Positions 7,427 to 16,324 of a DNA stretch of 44,495 bases are shown piece by piece. The DNA is from Syntrophobacteraceae bacterium (GTDB taxonomy: Bacteria; Desulfobacterota; Syntrophobacteria; Syntrophobacterales; Syntrophobacteraceae). The notes below the pieces were generated by a model. That model did not search any database, was not told the DNA's origin, and saw nothing but the letters and a program-made list of their open reading frames with translations. The translations under genes were made by a program, and so were the position numbers. The DNA is taken from contig JALOPI010000039.1 of assembly GCA_025453975.1 (NCBI GenBank), forward strand, positions 1-44,495. The letters run 5' to 3'. Numbering within the stretch: position 1 is the stretch's first letter; every line of letters starts with the position of its first letter.

Positions 7427-8470
7427 CTAACGGAACGGCGGCGAATACATGAGGCCGCCATCTCTCCAGAGCTTGTTGAGCCCCCGATCCAGCTTCAAAG
7501 GGCTCTGGGCCCCCAGGTTGCGATCGAAGATCTCCCCGTAATTACCGACACTTTCGATGGCGCGCATTCCCCAGCCGGGCGCCATGCCGAGGGACTTGGC
7601 GATGAGGTCGCCCAGCTCCCTCCAATGCCGGGCCTGGTAGTCTTCGAGATTCTCCAGGCGGGACCGCACGCTGGCCTGGGTGTAGCCAGCCTCCTCCGCG
7701 TGGATCAGGCCGAAAAGGACCCAGCGCACGATGGTGAACCAATCCTCGTCGCCCCGCCTCACCACGGGTCCCATGGGCTCATTGGAGATCACCTCCTTCA
7801 GGATATCGTACTGGTCGGGCCCACCAGGGGCCCGCAGCTGCATGGCCCGGAGCTGGGCCTTCTCCGAGGTGAAGGCCGCGCACTTCCCCTCCTGGAGGGC
7901 GGCCGCTCCCTGGGAGCTGGTCTCCACCTGGAGCGGCTGGTAGGTCCAGTTCTCCAGGCCGAACCGGTAGGCCAAATACCCTTCGTGGGTGCTTCCCTTG
8001 ACCACGCAGACCGTCGCCCCATTCAGCCTGGAGAGCTCCTGGATGCCGCTGGACTTCCGAACGAGAAAGCCCTGACTGTCATGGTAAAGAGCCCCGGCAA
8101 AGAGGACTCCGAGGACCGCCTCCCGCTCCAGGGTCCAGGTCGTGTTGCGGACGAGCACATCCAGGTCCCCGGCCTTCAGCGCCGGAAATCGGGCCGCGGC
8201 CGTCAAGGGTATGAACCGCACCTTTTCGGGATCCCCCAGCACGGCGGCGGAAAGCGCCCGGCAGAAATCCACATCCATACCCGTCCAGCGCCCGTCGGCA
8301 TCCTTCCAGGACAGCCCCGGCTGATCCCCGCTCACCCCGCAGCGCACGTTGCCCCGCGCCTTCACGCGGACCAGCGTGTCACCGCCTTCCGCCGTGTCGA
8401 GCGGAAGACAGAGCCAGCAGACCGCGACCATCGCCATGCAAATCCTCGACGCTCCACGCAAAAACAACAT
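7427..8470 (-). CDS. Amino-acid ABC transporter binding protein (AapJ-like), orphan
   Basis: 347 residues with a signal peptide (MLFLRGASRICMAMVAVCWLCLPLDTAEG, cleavage near residue 29). The body is a type-II periplasmic binding protein: VKARGNVRCGVSGDQPGLSWKDADGRWTGMDVDFCRAL, then LKAGDLDVLVRNTTWTLERE. This order is typical of general L-amino-acid binding proteins of the AapJ/BztA type. These deliver amino acids to a membrane permease with an ATPase, but neither partner gene is adjacent. GGAGG lies 7 bases before the ATG. It could serve a distant transporter or act as a sensor subunit. The divergent thiolase gene shares its ~264-base upstream region. Confidence 0.8.
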   Translation of the reverse strand: MLFLRGASRICMAMVAVCWLCLPLDTAEGGDTLVRVKARGNVRCGVSGDQPGLSWKDADGRWTGMDVDFCRALSAAVLGDPEKVRFIPLTAAARFPALKAGDLDVLVRNTTWTLEREAVLGVLFAGALYHDSQGFLVRKSSGIQELSRLNGATVCVVKGSTHEGYLAYRFGLENWTYQPLQVETSSQGAAALQEGKCAAFTSEKAQLRAMQLRAPGGPDQYDILKEVISNEPMGPVVRRGDEDWFTIVRWVLFGLIHAEEAGYTQASVRSRLENLEDYQARHWRELGDLIAKSLGMAPGWGMRAIESVGNYGEIFDRNLGAQSPLKLDRGLNKLWRDGGLMYSPPFR

Positions 8471-8734
8471 GATCTCGCCTCCTTTCGTTTGATGGAAGAA
8501 GATTACTCGATGATGGACAGCGCCGCAAAGAGAAACAATCGAGGCAATAACGGGCATCCTGGACCACCATCGCCCGCCATCCGGCATCCACCCTGTTTCC
8601 AAGGGCGAGAGGGATCCGGCTCGCCGGTCACATTGGGGTTGTGGGAAGCACCGGAATCGTGCGAAGCTGCGGGCTCGTGAACGCGGGGCATGGGACGGTC
8701 GCCGGGAACGGAATACCCATCAGCGGGGAAAAGC

Positions 8735-10000
8735 ATGAGAACGGGAAGAAAGCTGGCAAGAGGCGTCGCCGTCGTTGGGGCCGGAATGTCCCGTTTCGGC
8801 CTGTTCAGGGAGAAGGACTCCAGGGACCTTTTTGCCGAGGCCTTTCGCGAGATGCGCGAATCCGTCGACGGCGGCCTGGATCCCCGGGAGATCGATGCAC
8901 TCTACCTGGGGAATTTCTCGAACGATTATTTCGCTCACCAGGCTCACTGGGCCCCCATCATCGCCGATCTGACGGGGCTCACCCCCAAGCCCGCCACGCG
9001 CACCGAAGGCGCCTGCGCCTCGAGCGCCCTGGCTTTCCGCGAAGGGGTCCTGGCCATCGCCTCGGGGCTCTGCGACGTGGTGCTGGTGGGGGGCGTGGAG
9101 GAGATGTCCAGGCGGACCACGGAAGAGATCGCCGAAGGCCTGGCCCTGGCCACCACGCCCTATGCGGGAAAGGTCGGGTTCACGTTTCCCGGCGTGTTCG
9201 GAGCCGTGGCGACGGCCTATTTTGCCCGATACGGAGCCGGTCGCGAGGATTTGATGAACGTCACCATCAAAAGCCACGACAACGCTCCCTTGAACCCCAA
9301 GGCCCAGTTCCCCTTCACCATCCGCGACCTCATGACCGCCAGGGGCGAGAGCCTGAAGCAGAAGGGCCTGGCCGCTCCCGGCTGGACCAGCGACAAGGAT
9401 TTCCTCCGAGACCCGGCCGTGAACCCCGTCGTGGCGTGGCCTCTTCATCTTTATGACTGCTGTCCCATAAGCGACGGCGCCGCCGCCATGCTCCTGGTGG
9501 CGGAGGAAATGGCCGGAGCCTTCACCGAAGACCCCATCCATGTGGCGGGCATCGGACAGGGCAGCGGCAGGGGCCTTCATCGAAGCCCCGACCTCACCTC
9601 CTTCGAGGCCACGCGTCACGCGGCCCGGGAGGCCTACGCCATGTCGGGGCTTGGCCCCGGGGACATTCAGTTCTGCGAAGTCCACGACTGCTTTTCCATC
9701 GCCGAGATCCTTCACGTGGAAGACCTGGGATTCTTCAGGCCGGGCGAGGGCTGCAGGGCCATTGCCGAGGGTGCGACGAAACTCGATGGACCCAAGCCCA
9801 TCAACACTTCGGGGGGATTGAAGTGCAAGGGGCACCCGGTGGGGGCCACCGGGATTTCCCAGCTCTACGAGGTCTGGACCCAGCTGAGGGGGAAAGCCGG
9901 AAAGCGGCAGATTTCCCGAGGCGACCTGCGGGTCGGTGGCGCTCATAATCTCGGCGGGACTGGCGGAACCTGCACGTTCACCATTCTGGAAAGGAGGTAG
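8735..10000 (+). CDS. Thiolase (acetyl-CoA acetyltransferase, SCP-x-like)
   Basis: 421 residues. The nucleophilic Cys is at residue 94 (TEGACASSALAFREG). The HDCF motif that replaces the classical NEAF loop has His317 (EVHDCFSIAEI). The second catalytic Cys and His are in CKGHPVGATG (Cys364, His367). The C-terminal glycine loop is GGAHNLGGTGGTC. The enzyme would cleave 3-ketoacyl-CoA with CoA, or run in reverse to make acetoacetyl-CoA, in the cytoplasm. The start at 8735 has a GGGGAA site. The DUF35 zinc-ribbon gene begins 4 bases after the stop. Such pairs are known in archaeal and bacterial acetoacetyl-CoA chemistry, where the DUF35 protein acts as an acyl-CoA-binding scaffold. A role in fatty-acid or ketone metabolism is inferred. 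Confidence 0.88.
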   Translation: MRTGRKLARGVAVVGAGMSRFGLFREKDSRDLFAEAFREMRESVDGGLDPREIDALYLGNFSNDYFAHQAHWAPIIADLTGLTPKPATRTEGACASSALAFREGVLAIASGLCDVVLVGGVEEMSRRTTEEIAEGLALATTPYAGKVGFTFPGVFGAVATAYFARYGAGREDLMNVTIKSHDNAPLNPKAQFPFTIRDLMTARGESLKQKGLAAPGWTSDKDFLRDPAVNPVVAWPLHLYDCCPISDGAAAMLLVAEEMAGAFTEDPIHVAGIGQGSGRGLHRSPDLTSFEATRHAAREAYAMSGLGPGDIQFCEVHDCFSIAEILHVEDLGFFRPGEGCRAIAEGATKLDGPKPINTSGGLKCKGHPVGATGISQLYEVWTQLRGKAGKRQISRGDLRVGGAHNLGGTGGTCTFTILERR

Positions 10001-10004
10001 AGCT

Positions 10005-10421
10005 TTGAACGAGCCTCCCTTGAGCGATATCGGGTACAACCGGTTCCTGACGGAAGAGAAGCTCACCGGCGCCCGCTGCCGCAACTGCGGAGCCCGCTGG
10101 ATTCCGCCGCGGCCCATCTGCATCGCCTGCTACAGCTCCAACCTGGAGTGGATCGAATGGACCGGAAGAGGCAAGCTCGCCGCCTTCACCTGCATCCACA
10201 TCCCGCCCCCATCGCTGGCCGCCCAGGGCTACGATCGGAAGCACCCCTACTGTGTCGGCATCGTGGAGCTGGATGACGGTGGACGGGTGGACGCCCGGAT
10301 CGAAGGGGTGGATGCGGCCCGCCCCGAAAGCATACGGATCGGCATGCCCATGAAGGTCAAATTCCTGCACCGGACCGTGGGAGAAAAGCGGGAGAGCGTC
10401 CTGGCGTTCGAGCCCGCCTGA
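10005..10421 (+). CDS. DUF35 OB-fold / zinc-ribbon acyl-CoA-associated protein
   Basis: 138 residues. The N-terminal rubredoxin-like zinc ribbon has two CxxC pairs (ARCRNCGARW ... CIACYSSNLEW). An OB-fold follows from about residue 55 (GRGKLAAFTCIHIPPPSLAAQGY ... PYCVGIVELDDGGRVDARI). This is the standard DUF35/OB_aCoA_assoc architecture. The start is a TTG at 10005: GGAGG overlaps the stop codon of the thiolase and sits 7 bases upstream, and no ATG fits. Close coupling to the thiolase suggests the two proteins form a complex, as in the archaeal thiolase / HMG-CoA synthase / DUF35 assembly. No HMG-CoA synthase gene is present here. Confidence 0.88.
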   Translation: MNEPPLSDIGYNRFLTEEKLTGARCRNCGARWIPPRPICIACYSSNLEWIEWTGRGKLAAFTCIHIPPPSLAAQGYDRKHPYCVGIVELDDGGRVDARIEGVDAARPESIRIGMPMKVKFLHRTVGEKRESVLAFEPA

Positions 10422-10452
10422 GCCTGCCGCCCGGACATCCCGGGGGATCCCG

Positions 10453-13400
10453 TCAATCCAGCACTTCCCTGATCTTCCCCGCAAGCTCCTGCATCGAAAA
10501 AGGCTTGTGGATGAAGTGCACTCCCTCGTCCAGAATCCCCCGCTGGGCGATGACGTTGGCCGGGTAACCGGACATGAAAAGCAGCCTCATCCGGGGATGG
10601 AGCTGGAGGAGCCGGTTCGCCAGATCCCGCCCGTTCACCTCGGGCATCACGACGTCGGTGATGAGCAGATGGATCTCGCCGGTGTGCGCCGCCGCCAGCG
10701 CCAGGGCTTCGGGCGGGCCGCCGGCGGCCAGAACCTCATACCCCAGCTTCCCCAGCATCCGCGTCCCCATCTGGAGGATCGCCGGCTCGTCTTCCACCAG
10801 GAGCACGGTTTCGCCCCGACCATGCTTCCGCGCCGCTTCCCCCGCCACCCCCTCCTCTTGAGCCTCGCCCTCGAGGCGCGGCAGATAGATCCTGAAAGTG
10901 GAGCCCTTCCCGGGCTCGCTTTCCACATCGATGAACCCGTTGTTCTGCTTGACGATGCCATAAACCGTCGCCAGCCCCAGGCCGGTGCCTTCATCGATGC
11001 CTTTGGTGGTGAAAAACGGCTCGAAAATCCTGCTCACGGTCTCGCCGTCCATGCCACAGCCGTCATCGCCGACCGCCAGCATCACGAAGTCGCCGGGAAC
11101 AAACCCCGGACGCACGGCGCAATAGGCTTCGTCCAGAAAGGCGTTGCCCGTCTCGATGGTGATTCGCCCAACGCCTTCAATGGCGTCCCTGGCGTTGACG
11201 CACAGGTTGGCCAGAATCTGATCCAGCTGCGCGGGATCCATCCTCACCCGCCACAAGCCCGCCTTGGGTGCCCAGATCAGATCGATGTCCTCTCCAATGA
11301 GCCTTCGGAGCATCTTGAGCATTCCCTCGACGGTCCCGTTCAGATCCAGCACCACTGGAGCGATGGTCTGACGGCGGGCAAAGGCCAGAAGCTGCTTGGT
11401 GATGTCCCTCGAGCGCCCGGCGGCTTTGAGGATCTCCCCCAGGTCCCCGTGCAGCGCGCCGCCCGGAGCCACTTTTTCCATGGCAAGCTCCGCGTTGCCG
11501 ATGATCACGCAGAGCATGTTGTTGTAGTCATGGGCGACACCGCCGGCCAGGCGCCCGACGGATTCCATCTTCTGGGCCTGAATCATCTGCCTCTGCAGCT
11601 TTTCCCGCTCCTCCTCGGCCAGCTTGCGCTCGGAAATGTCCTCCAGGAACGCCATGGTGCAGAAGATTCTGCCCTCGGCATCGTAGATGGGCGCGGCCGA
11701 AAGGCTGATGCTCAGCAGATCGCCGGCTTTCGTCCTTCGGAAATACTCCACCCCCGAAACCTTTTCCCCCGACAGGAGGAGCCGGCGCAAGCCTTCGAAT
11801 TCTTCCTCCCTGCCCCGGGGGATGACGGGACTGGGCCTGCCGATGACCTCATCCGCCGTCCAGCCGAAGACTCTCTCCGCCGCGGTGTTCCAGGCCAGCA
11901 CATTCCCATCGAGGCCGAGGGTGATGATGGGGAGGGGGGAGGACAGGATCATGGCCCGCTGAAGCTCCTCGCTCCGCCGAAGCTCCTCCGTTCGCCGGGC
12001 CACCTGCTTGCGCAGCGACCATGACCACACGAAGGATCCCGCCAGGACAAGGAGGAGCGGCCCCGCCACCATCATGACATAGAGGAAGATGGTGGCGACA
12101 TCCAGCGGCTGTTTCTCCAGGACACCGAACCATTTCTCCTGGATGCGACGATACTCGCCGCTCTTTTCCAGCACCTTCAGCCCTTCATTGAGATGGGCCA
12201 GCAGCGCCTTCTGATTCAGCGGCACGGCATAGCCATATTCGAGGGAAAGCCATGCATTCTGCCCGACCTTCAGGTGGCTCCAGTTGTTCTTCTCCATCAG
12301 ATATACGGCCGTCATGCGGGCCACCAGCGCACAGTCGTGACGGCCCTCGCTCAGCTCCCTCAGTGCGGCCTCCTGGGAATCCACCAGGGTGAGCCGGGCC
12401 TCGAGCCCGTTTTTCACGGCAAAATCATGCATGATGTCCCCGGCCTGCACCACGATGCGCTTCCCTTCCAGATCCTCGAGGGTGGCCGGCGGCGGCCCCG
12501 AGCCCGCGCGCACGACGCTGACGCAATGGTTGACGATGTGTGGGCTCGAGAAATTGTATTTCAGGTCCCGCTCGGTAGAGTAGAACATGCCCTGAACCGC
12601 ATCGATGCTCCCATGGTCCAGCCCCTTGAGGACCTCCGTCCAGGGGCCGAGGCGGATCTCGATGTCGAGTCCCATCTCCCTGGCGATGGCCCGGGTCAGA
12701 TCGACGTTGTAGCCTGCCGGACGCCCGTTCTCATCGAGAAACTCGTAAGGCGGGAAACGGTGATCGCCCCCGATCACCAGGCGGCGATGGGTGGGAAGCT
12801 CCAGCGCCGCGAACCACTTGGCGTGGAGATGGCGGTAGGTCCCGTCGGCCATGACCAGGGCCAGGCCTTCATTCAGGAGCGCCAGAGTGTCCCGGTCCCC
12901 CTCCCGGACCGCGAAGCAGAAATCCTGTCGGAAGCCTTCCACCGGCCTGTTGATGATCTCCAGGTTTGTCAGCCCGCTTTCTTTCAGGAGACGGAGCCCC
13001 ACGAGCCGCTGAATGACCACGGCGTCGTGGCGGCCCGCGGAAAGCTCGCGCAGGGCATCCTCGAAAGTCGGCGTTGAGTGGATCTCCATCCCGAAACCTT
13101 CACGGCGCAGGAACTCCTCGGCATTGTCGCCTTTCATGACGGCGACCCGCCGCCCCTGGAGATCCTTCAGGTCCTGGATGCCCTTCGTTCCCCTTCGTAC
13201 GACGATGGCCCCATGAAGCGACATGTAGGGAAACGTGAAATCGAAGAGGTTCTCCCGCTCTGGAGTCCGCCCCACCAGGGGCAGGGCGTCGATCTCGCCT
13301 TTCTCGAGCCATCCCCTCACCTCCTCCCAGGGACCCAGTCGAAACGACGCCTCGCGCCCCATGGCCTGGAGTGAGGCACGGAAGAGCTCGACGGCAAAGC

Positions 13401-13599
13401 CAATGGGCTGGCCCTCGGCATCGACGTCACTGAAGGGGGGGTAGCTGTATTCAGCGCCCGAGGGGATCACGGAGTCCCGGGTGAGGCTCGGTTCTCCGGC
13501 GCCCGCCCTCACCCCTGGGAGAAGCACCGTGAGGATGCCCAGGCACAAAGCCATGATGACGCGGGAAGGTCTGGGACGGGATGCGCACCCGATCTTCAT
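10453..13599 (-). CDS. Hybrid sensor kinase: SBP-SBP-TM-PAS-HisKA-HATPase-REC
   Basis: 1048 residues. A signal peptide or N-terminal anchor (about 1-34) is followed by two tandem type-3 solute-binding domains (about 40-265 and 270-500). One membrane helix comes next (TIFLYVMMVAGPLLLVLAG, about 510-530), then a PAS domain. The kinase core has phospho-acceptor His690 in GGVAHDYNNML and ATP-binding boxes (LANLCVNARDAI, DDGCGMD, GTGLGLATVYGIV). A C-terminal receiver has Asp982 (LLITDVVMPEVNG). It should sense small solutes in the periplasm and relay phosphate to its own receiver and then to an unknown partner. No DNA-binding regulator is adjacent. Weak GGAG precedes the ATG. Confidence 0.92.
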   Translation of the reverse strand: MKIGCASRPRPSRVIMALCLGILTVLLPGVRAGAGEPSLTRDSVIPSGAEYSYPPFSDVDAEGQPIGFAVELFRASLQAMGREASFRLGPWEEVRGWLEKGEIDALPLVGRTPERENLFDFTFPYMSLHGAIVVRRGTKGIQDLKDLQGRRVAVMKGDNAEEFLRREGFGMEIHSTPTFEDALRELSAGRHDAVVIQRLVGLRLLKESGLTNLEIINRPVEGFRQDFCFAVREGDRDTLALLNEGLALVMADGTYRHLHAKWFAALELPTHRRLVIGGDHRFPPYEFLDENGRPAGYNVDLTRAIAREMGLDIEIRLGPWTEVLKGLDHGSIDAVQGMFYSTERDLKYNFSSPHIVNHCVSVVRAGSGPPPATLEDLEGKRIVVQAGDIMHDFAVKNGLEARLTLVDSQEAALRELSEGRHDCALVARMTAVYLMEKNNWSHLKVGQNAWLSLEYGYAVPLNQKALLAHLNEGLKVLEKSGEYRRIQEKWFGVLEKQPLDVATIFLYVMMVAGPLLLVLAGSFVWSWSLRKQVARRTEELRRSEELQRAMILSSPLPIITLGLDGNVLAWNTAAERVFGWTADEVIGRPSPVIPRGREEEFEGLRRLLLSGEKVSGVEYFRRTKAGDLLSISLSAAPIYDAEGRIFCTMAFLEDISERKLAEEEREKLQRQMIQAQKMESVGRLAGGVAHDYNNMLCVIIGNAELAMEKVAPGGALHGDLGEILKAAGRSRDITKQLLAFARRQTIAPVVLDLNGTVEGMLKMLRRLIGEDIDLIWAPKAGLWRVRMDPAQLDQILANLCVNARDAIEGVGRITIETGNAFLDEAYCAVRPGFVPGDFVMLAVGDDGCGMDGETVSRIFEPFFTTKGIDEGTGLGLATVYGIVKQNNGFIDVESEPGKGSTFRIYLPRLEGEAQEEGVAGEAARKHGRGETVLLVEDEPAILQMGTRMLGKLGYEVLAAGGPPEALALAAAHTGEIHLLITDVVMPEVNGRDLANRLLQLHPRMRLLFMSGYPANVIAQRGILDEGVHFIHKPFSMQELAGKIREVLD

Positions 13600-14186
13600 G
13601 ATTCAGTCAGCTCCAGTCAGAAAATAACGCCTCCCATGGGCAGCCCGACGACGGGCCCCGGCAGGCCAGCTTCAGCCCGATGGATCAGCCATGGGCATGC
13701 GAAGGGGCCGGGACTCACGCCCGTCGTTCTCATCGATCCTGCCCACTTCGGCATGCCACCTCGGCCTGCCCCCGATAATCCTTCTTAAATGAGCAGCCGC
13801 TGAAGGTCAATCCGAAGTCCATCAGCCAGGGGCGACAGGGTCGACGGAGCCCGGCGCCGTCGACAGGCCACCCCGCGGGGTGGCCGCTGAAGCCCACATC
13901 GTGCGAGGGATGGGCTTCCCGCCGCCGATCTCCATGTGCTCGGCACGAAGGGGTCATTTCATGACTCGCAAAAACGGCAGCAGGCCGCGTGGCGCGTCGG
14001 CATTGCGGCAATGGGCATCGTCGTCATGGCGAAAATGAGTGTGACACGGCCCGTCTTTCGTCTATGATTCCGGCCTGGCAGGGTGGAGCTCGACGAGCTG
14101 TCCCGAGACGAAGCTCTTCCGCGCGGTGCGGTCTGGGGAGGTCCGTTCGTCCATCGACGGGGAGAGCATGGAAAAAGGGAGTCGCA
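13600..14186. other. 587-base intergenic region with a perfect 20-base palindrome
   Basis: No convincing gene is seen between the divergent hybrid kinase and PurF-like genes. GGCCACCCCGCGGGGTGGCC (13866-13885) is a perfect palindrome and could be a hairpin or a binding site. Short frames here lack ribosome sites and protein-like composition. Promoters for both flanking genes must lie here, but I cannot place -35/-10 boxes with confidence. Confidence 0.5.
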
Positions 14187-15590
14187 ATGGGTGGGCTGTT
14201 TGGCATTGTTTCCAAGGATGACTGCGTGTCCGATCTGTTTTACGGAACGGATTATCATTCCCATCTGGGGACCCGGCTGGGCGGGATGGCCGTCAGGAAT
14301 TCACGGGGTATCACACGCTCCATCCACAGTATTGAAAACAGCTATTTCCGTACGAAATTCGAGCCCGAGCTGGGTCGCTTCCACGGGAGCAGCGGTATCG
14401 GGGTGATCAGCGACACGGACCCTCAGCCGCTGGTGGCCCGGTCTCATCTCGGGGCCTTCGGCATCGTCACCGTGGGCCGGATCAACAACATGGAGGACCT
14501 GGTGCTCAGCGCGCTGGGAGAGCGACGGAGCTTCTTCGACACCAATGGCGGCATGGTCAATCCCACTGAAATGGTGGCCAAGCTGATTTGCCTGGAGAGC
14601 GATTTCTCGGAGGGAATCCTCAAGGCCCAGAGTGACATCCGCGGGTCTTGCTCGATGCTCCTCCTGACCGACAGAGGGATCTATGCGGCTCGAGACCGCC
14701 TGGGGAGGACCCCGCTGGTGATCGGGCGGCGCGACGGAGCGCTGGCCGTGAGCTCGGAATCCTGCGCCTTCGCCAACCTGGGCTTTGAAACGGAAGGGTT
14801 TCTCGGTCCCGGCGAGGTGGTTCTCTTGACAGCCGACGGCTGGGAGCGATGTGTCGCTCCCGGACCGCGGATGCAGATCTGCTCGTTCCTCTGGGTGTAC
14901 TACGGCTATCCGGCTTCCGAGTACGAGGGCATCAACGTGGAGCTCGTGCGCAACGCCTGCGGCGCGGCCCTGGCCCGCGGCGACGACACGCCCGTGGACT
15001 GCGTGGCGGGGGTTCCCGATTCGGGCATCGGGCACGCCATCGGCTACGCCAACGGGAGGAACCTTCCCTACCTGCGTCCCTACGTCAAGTACACTCCCAC
15101 ATGGCCGCGCAGCTTCATGCCTCAGAATCAGAGCCTTCGGGACCTGGTGGCCAGGATGAAGCTGATTCCGGTCCGCAGGCTGATCGAAGGAAGGCGTCTA
15201 CTCTTCTGCGAGGACTCCATCGTGCGCGGGACCCAGCTCAGGAACAACACCCAGCTGCTCTTCGACCGAGGTGCCCGGGAAGTTCACATGCGGCCAGCCT
15301 GCCCGCCTCTGATCCATGCCTGTGAATTTCTGAACTTCTCGACTTCCCGGTCCACCCTCGATCTCATCGCCCGCAAAGTCATCCACAGCCTCGAAGGCAC
15401 CGCCGTCCCGGACCTGGATGCCTACGCAAGGTCGGGCTCCGACCAGAGCCTGGCCATGGTGGAGGAGATCCGCGGGGAGCTTTGTCTGACCTCACTCCGT
15501 TATCAGCAGCTGGACGACCTCGTGGCCGCCATCGGGCTTCCCAAGGAGAAGCTCTGCACACACTGCTGGGACGGGACCAGCACCGGCTGA
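14187..15590 (+). CDS. PurF-like amidophosphoribosyltransferase lacking the nucleophile Cys
   Basis: 467 residues. The N-terminal glutaminase (Ntn-hydrolase) domain begins MGGLFGIVSKDDCVSDLFYGTDYHSHLGTR. In true PurF the second residue, or the first after a propeptide, is the catalytic Cys (MCGI...); here it is Gly. The C-terminal phosphoribosyltransferase domain keeps the PRPP loop (FCEDSIVRGTQL). A C-terminal CTHCWDG resembles the Fe-S ligands of Bacillus-type PurF. AGGGAG precedes the start, so a missed upstream start is unlikely. True PurF makes phosphoribosylamine from PRPP and glutamine; this protein may use free ammonia or have another role. No other purine genes are adjacent. Similar 'MGG' forms are annotated as PurF in other anaerobes, as far as I recall. 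Confidence 0.82.
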   Translation: MGGLFGIVSKDDCVSDLFYGTDYHSHLGTRLGGMAVRNSRGITRSIHSIENSYFRTKFEPELGRFHGSSGIGVISDTDPQPLVARSHLGAFGIVTVGRINNMEDLVLSALGERRSFFDTNGGMVNPTEMVAKLICLESDFSEGILKAQSDIRGSCSMLLLTDRGIYAARDRLGRTPLVIGRRDGALAVSSESCAFANLGFETEGFLGPGEVVLLTADGWERCVAPGPRMQICSFLWVYYGYPASEYEGINVELVRNACGAALARGDDTPVDCVAGVPDSGIGHAIGYANGRNLPYLRPYVKYTPTWPRSFMPQNQSLRDLVARMKLIPVRRLIEGRRLLFCEDSIVRGTQLRNNTQLLFDRGAREVHMRPACPPLIHACEFLNFSTSRSTLDLIARKVIHSLEGTAVPDLDAYARSGSDQSLAMVEEIRGELCLTSLRYQQLDDLVAAIGLPKEKLCTHCWDGTSTG

Positions 15591-15871
15591 GAGCCCACGG
15601 CACTCCACCCACCCCGATCATGCCGGCCCAATGGTCCGTATGAAGTTCTCTGCTCCCCGGGTGGATGCGAAGGCTCGCATCAAATCTGCCAAGACACGGT
15701 CCCGCGGACAACAGCTTCTTGGAGTGCGCTGGAAGCCCGGGTTGGTCCTCTCATGACCCGCTGTCGTGCCCTTCCAGCTGAGTTTCGGGCGACGACCCTG
15801 CCGGTAATTCAGATCGTAATGGGAATGGAGGGAGTGATACTGGCCCGGACCAGCAGCGGACCCATGAAAAC
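15591..15871. other. Intergenic region, nothing recognised
   Basis: Between the PurF-like gene and the tRNA-Val terminator no protein-like frame, RNA or repeat is apparent. Confidence 0.5.
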
Positions 15872-15901
15872 CAGGAGCCAATCTCTGTAGATTGGCTCCT
15901 G
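15872..15901 (-). terminator. Terminator of tRNA-Val
   Basis: A 12-base stem (15872-15883 with 15890-15901) around a 6-base loop lies 12 bases beyond the 3' end of the tRNA. On the minus strand the stem is followed by GGTTTTC. It may also stop rightward transcripts, since TTGGCTTTT follows on the plus strand. Confidence 0.75.
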
Positions 15902-15913
15902 TTGGCTTTTCAT

Positions 15914-15989
15914 TGGTGGGCGGAAGAGGATTCGAACCTCCGACTTCCACCGTGTGAGGATGGCACTCTCACCGCTGAGTTACCCGCCC
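15914..15989 (-). tRNA. tRNA-Val (anticodon CAC)
   Basis: On the minus strand the acceptor GGGCGGG pairs with TCCGCCC, allowing one G-U. The D arm is CTCAGCGGTGAGAG. The anticodon stem CCATC/GGTGG holds the loop CTCACAC, giving anticodon CAC. The T arm is CGGAGGTTCGAATCCTC. Discriminator A and an encoded CCA end the 76-base gene. The cloverleaf is complete. Confidence 0.95.
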
Positions 15990-16324
15990 TTTTGGTGTGA
16001 CTTATAGAGCAAAAACCTGTGCACTGCAACATCAAATCCTCGGTGCCGGCGGATCCTGCATTTTCGCCCGCCACGGCGGCGCTCCGAGCCGAAGGTCGAG
16101 CTTCCGACACAGAATTCTTGTAAAACGGGGGAGGCGAGGTTATTTGAATCCCGGGACGGGAGAGACGGTCGGAGACCGCCATGGGACCGCGACAGGCCGC
16201 CCCGCATCCTTTTGAGAGTCGACCCATCCGCCCCGAGGCTCTTTCACGGGGCGGTCCCGGCCCCATGGACGCCGCACGGCGCTGCCGCGGCCGGCGGCAA
16301 CAGACGGAGGTTTTCAGGTCGGAC
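15990..16324. other. 335-base region between tRNA-Val and the REC-PAS gene
   Basis: The tRNA is transcribed leftward and the signalling genes rightward, so both promoters should lie here. No gene, repeat or clear promoter box could be recognised. Confidence 0.45.
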
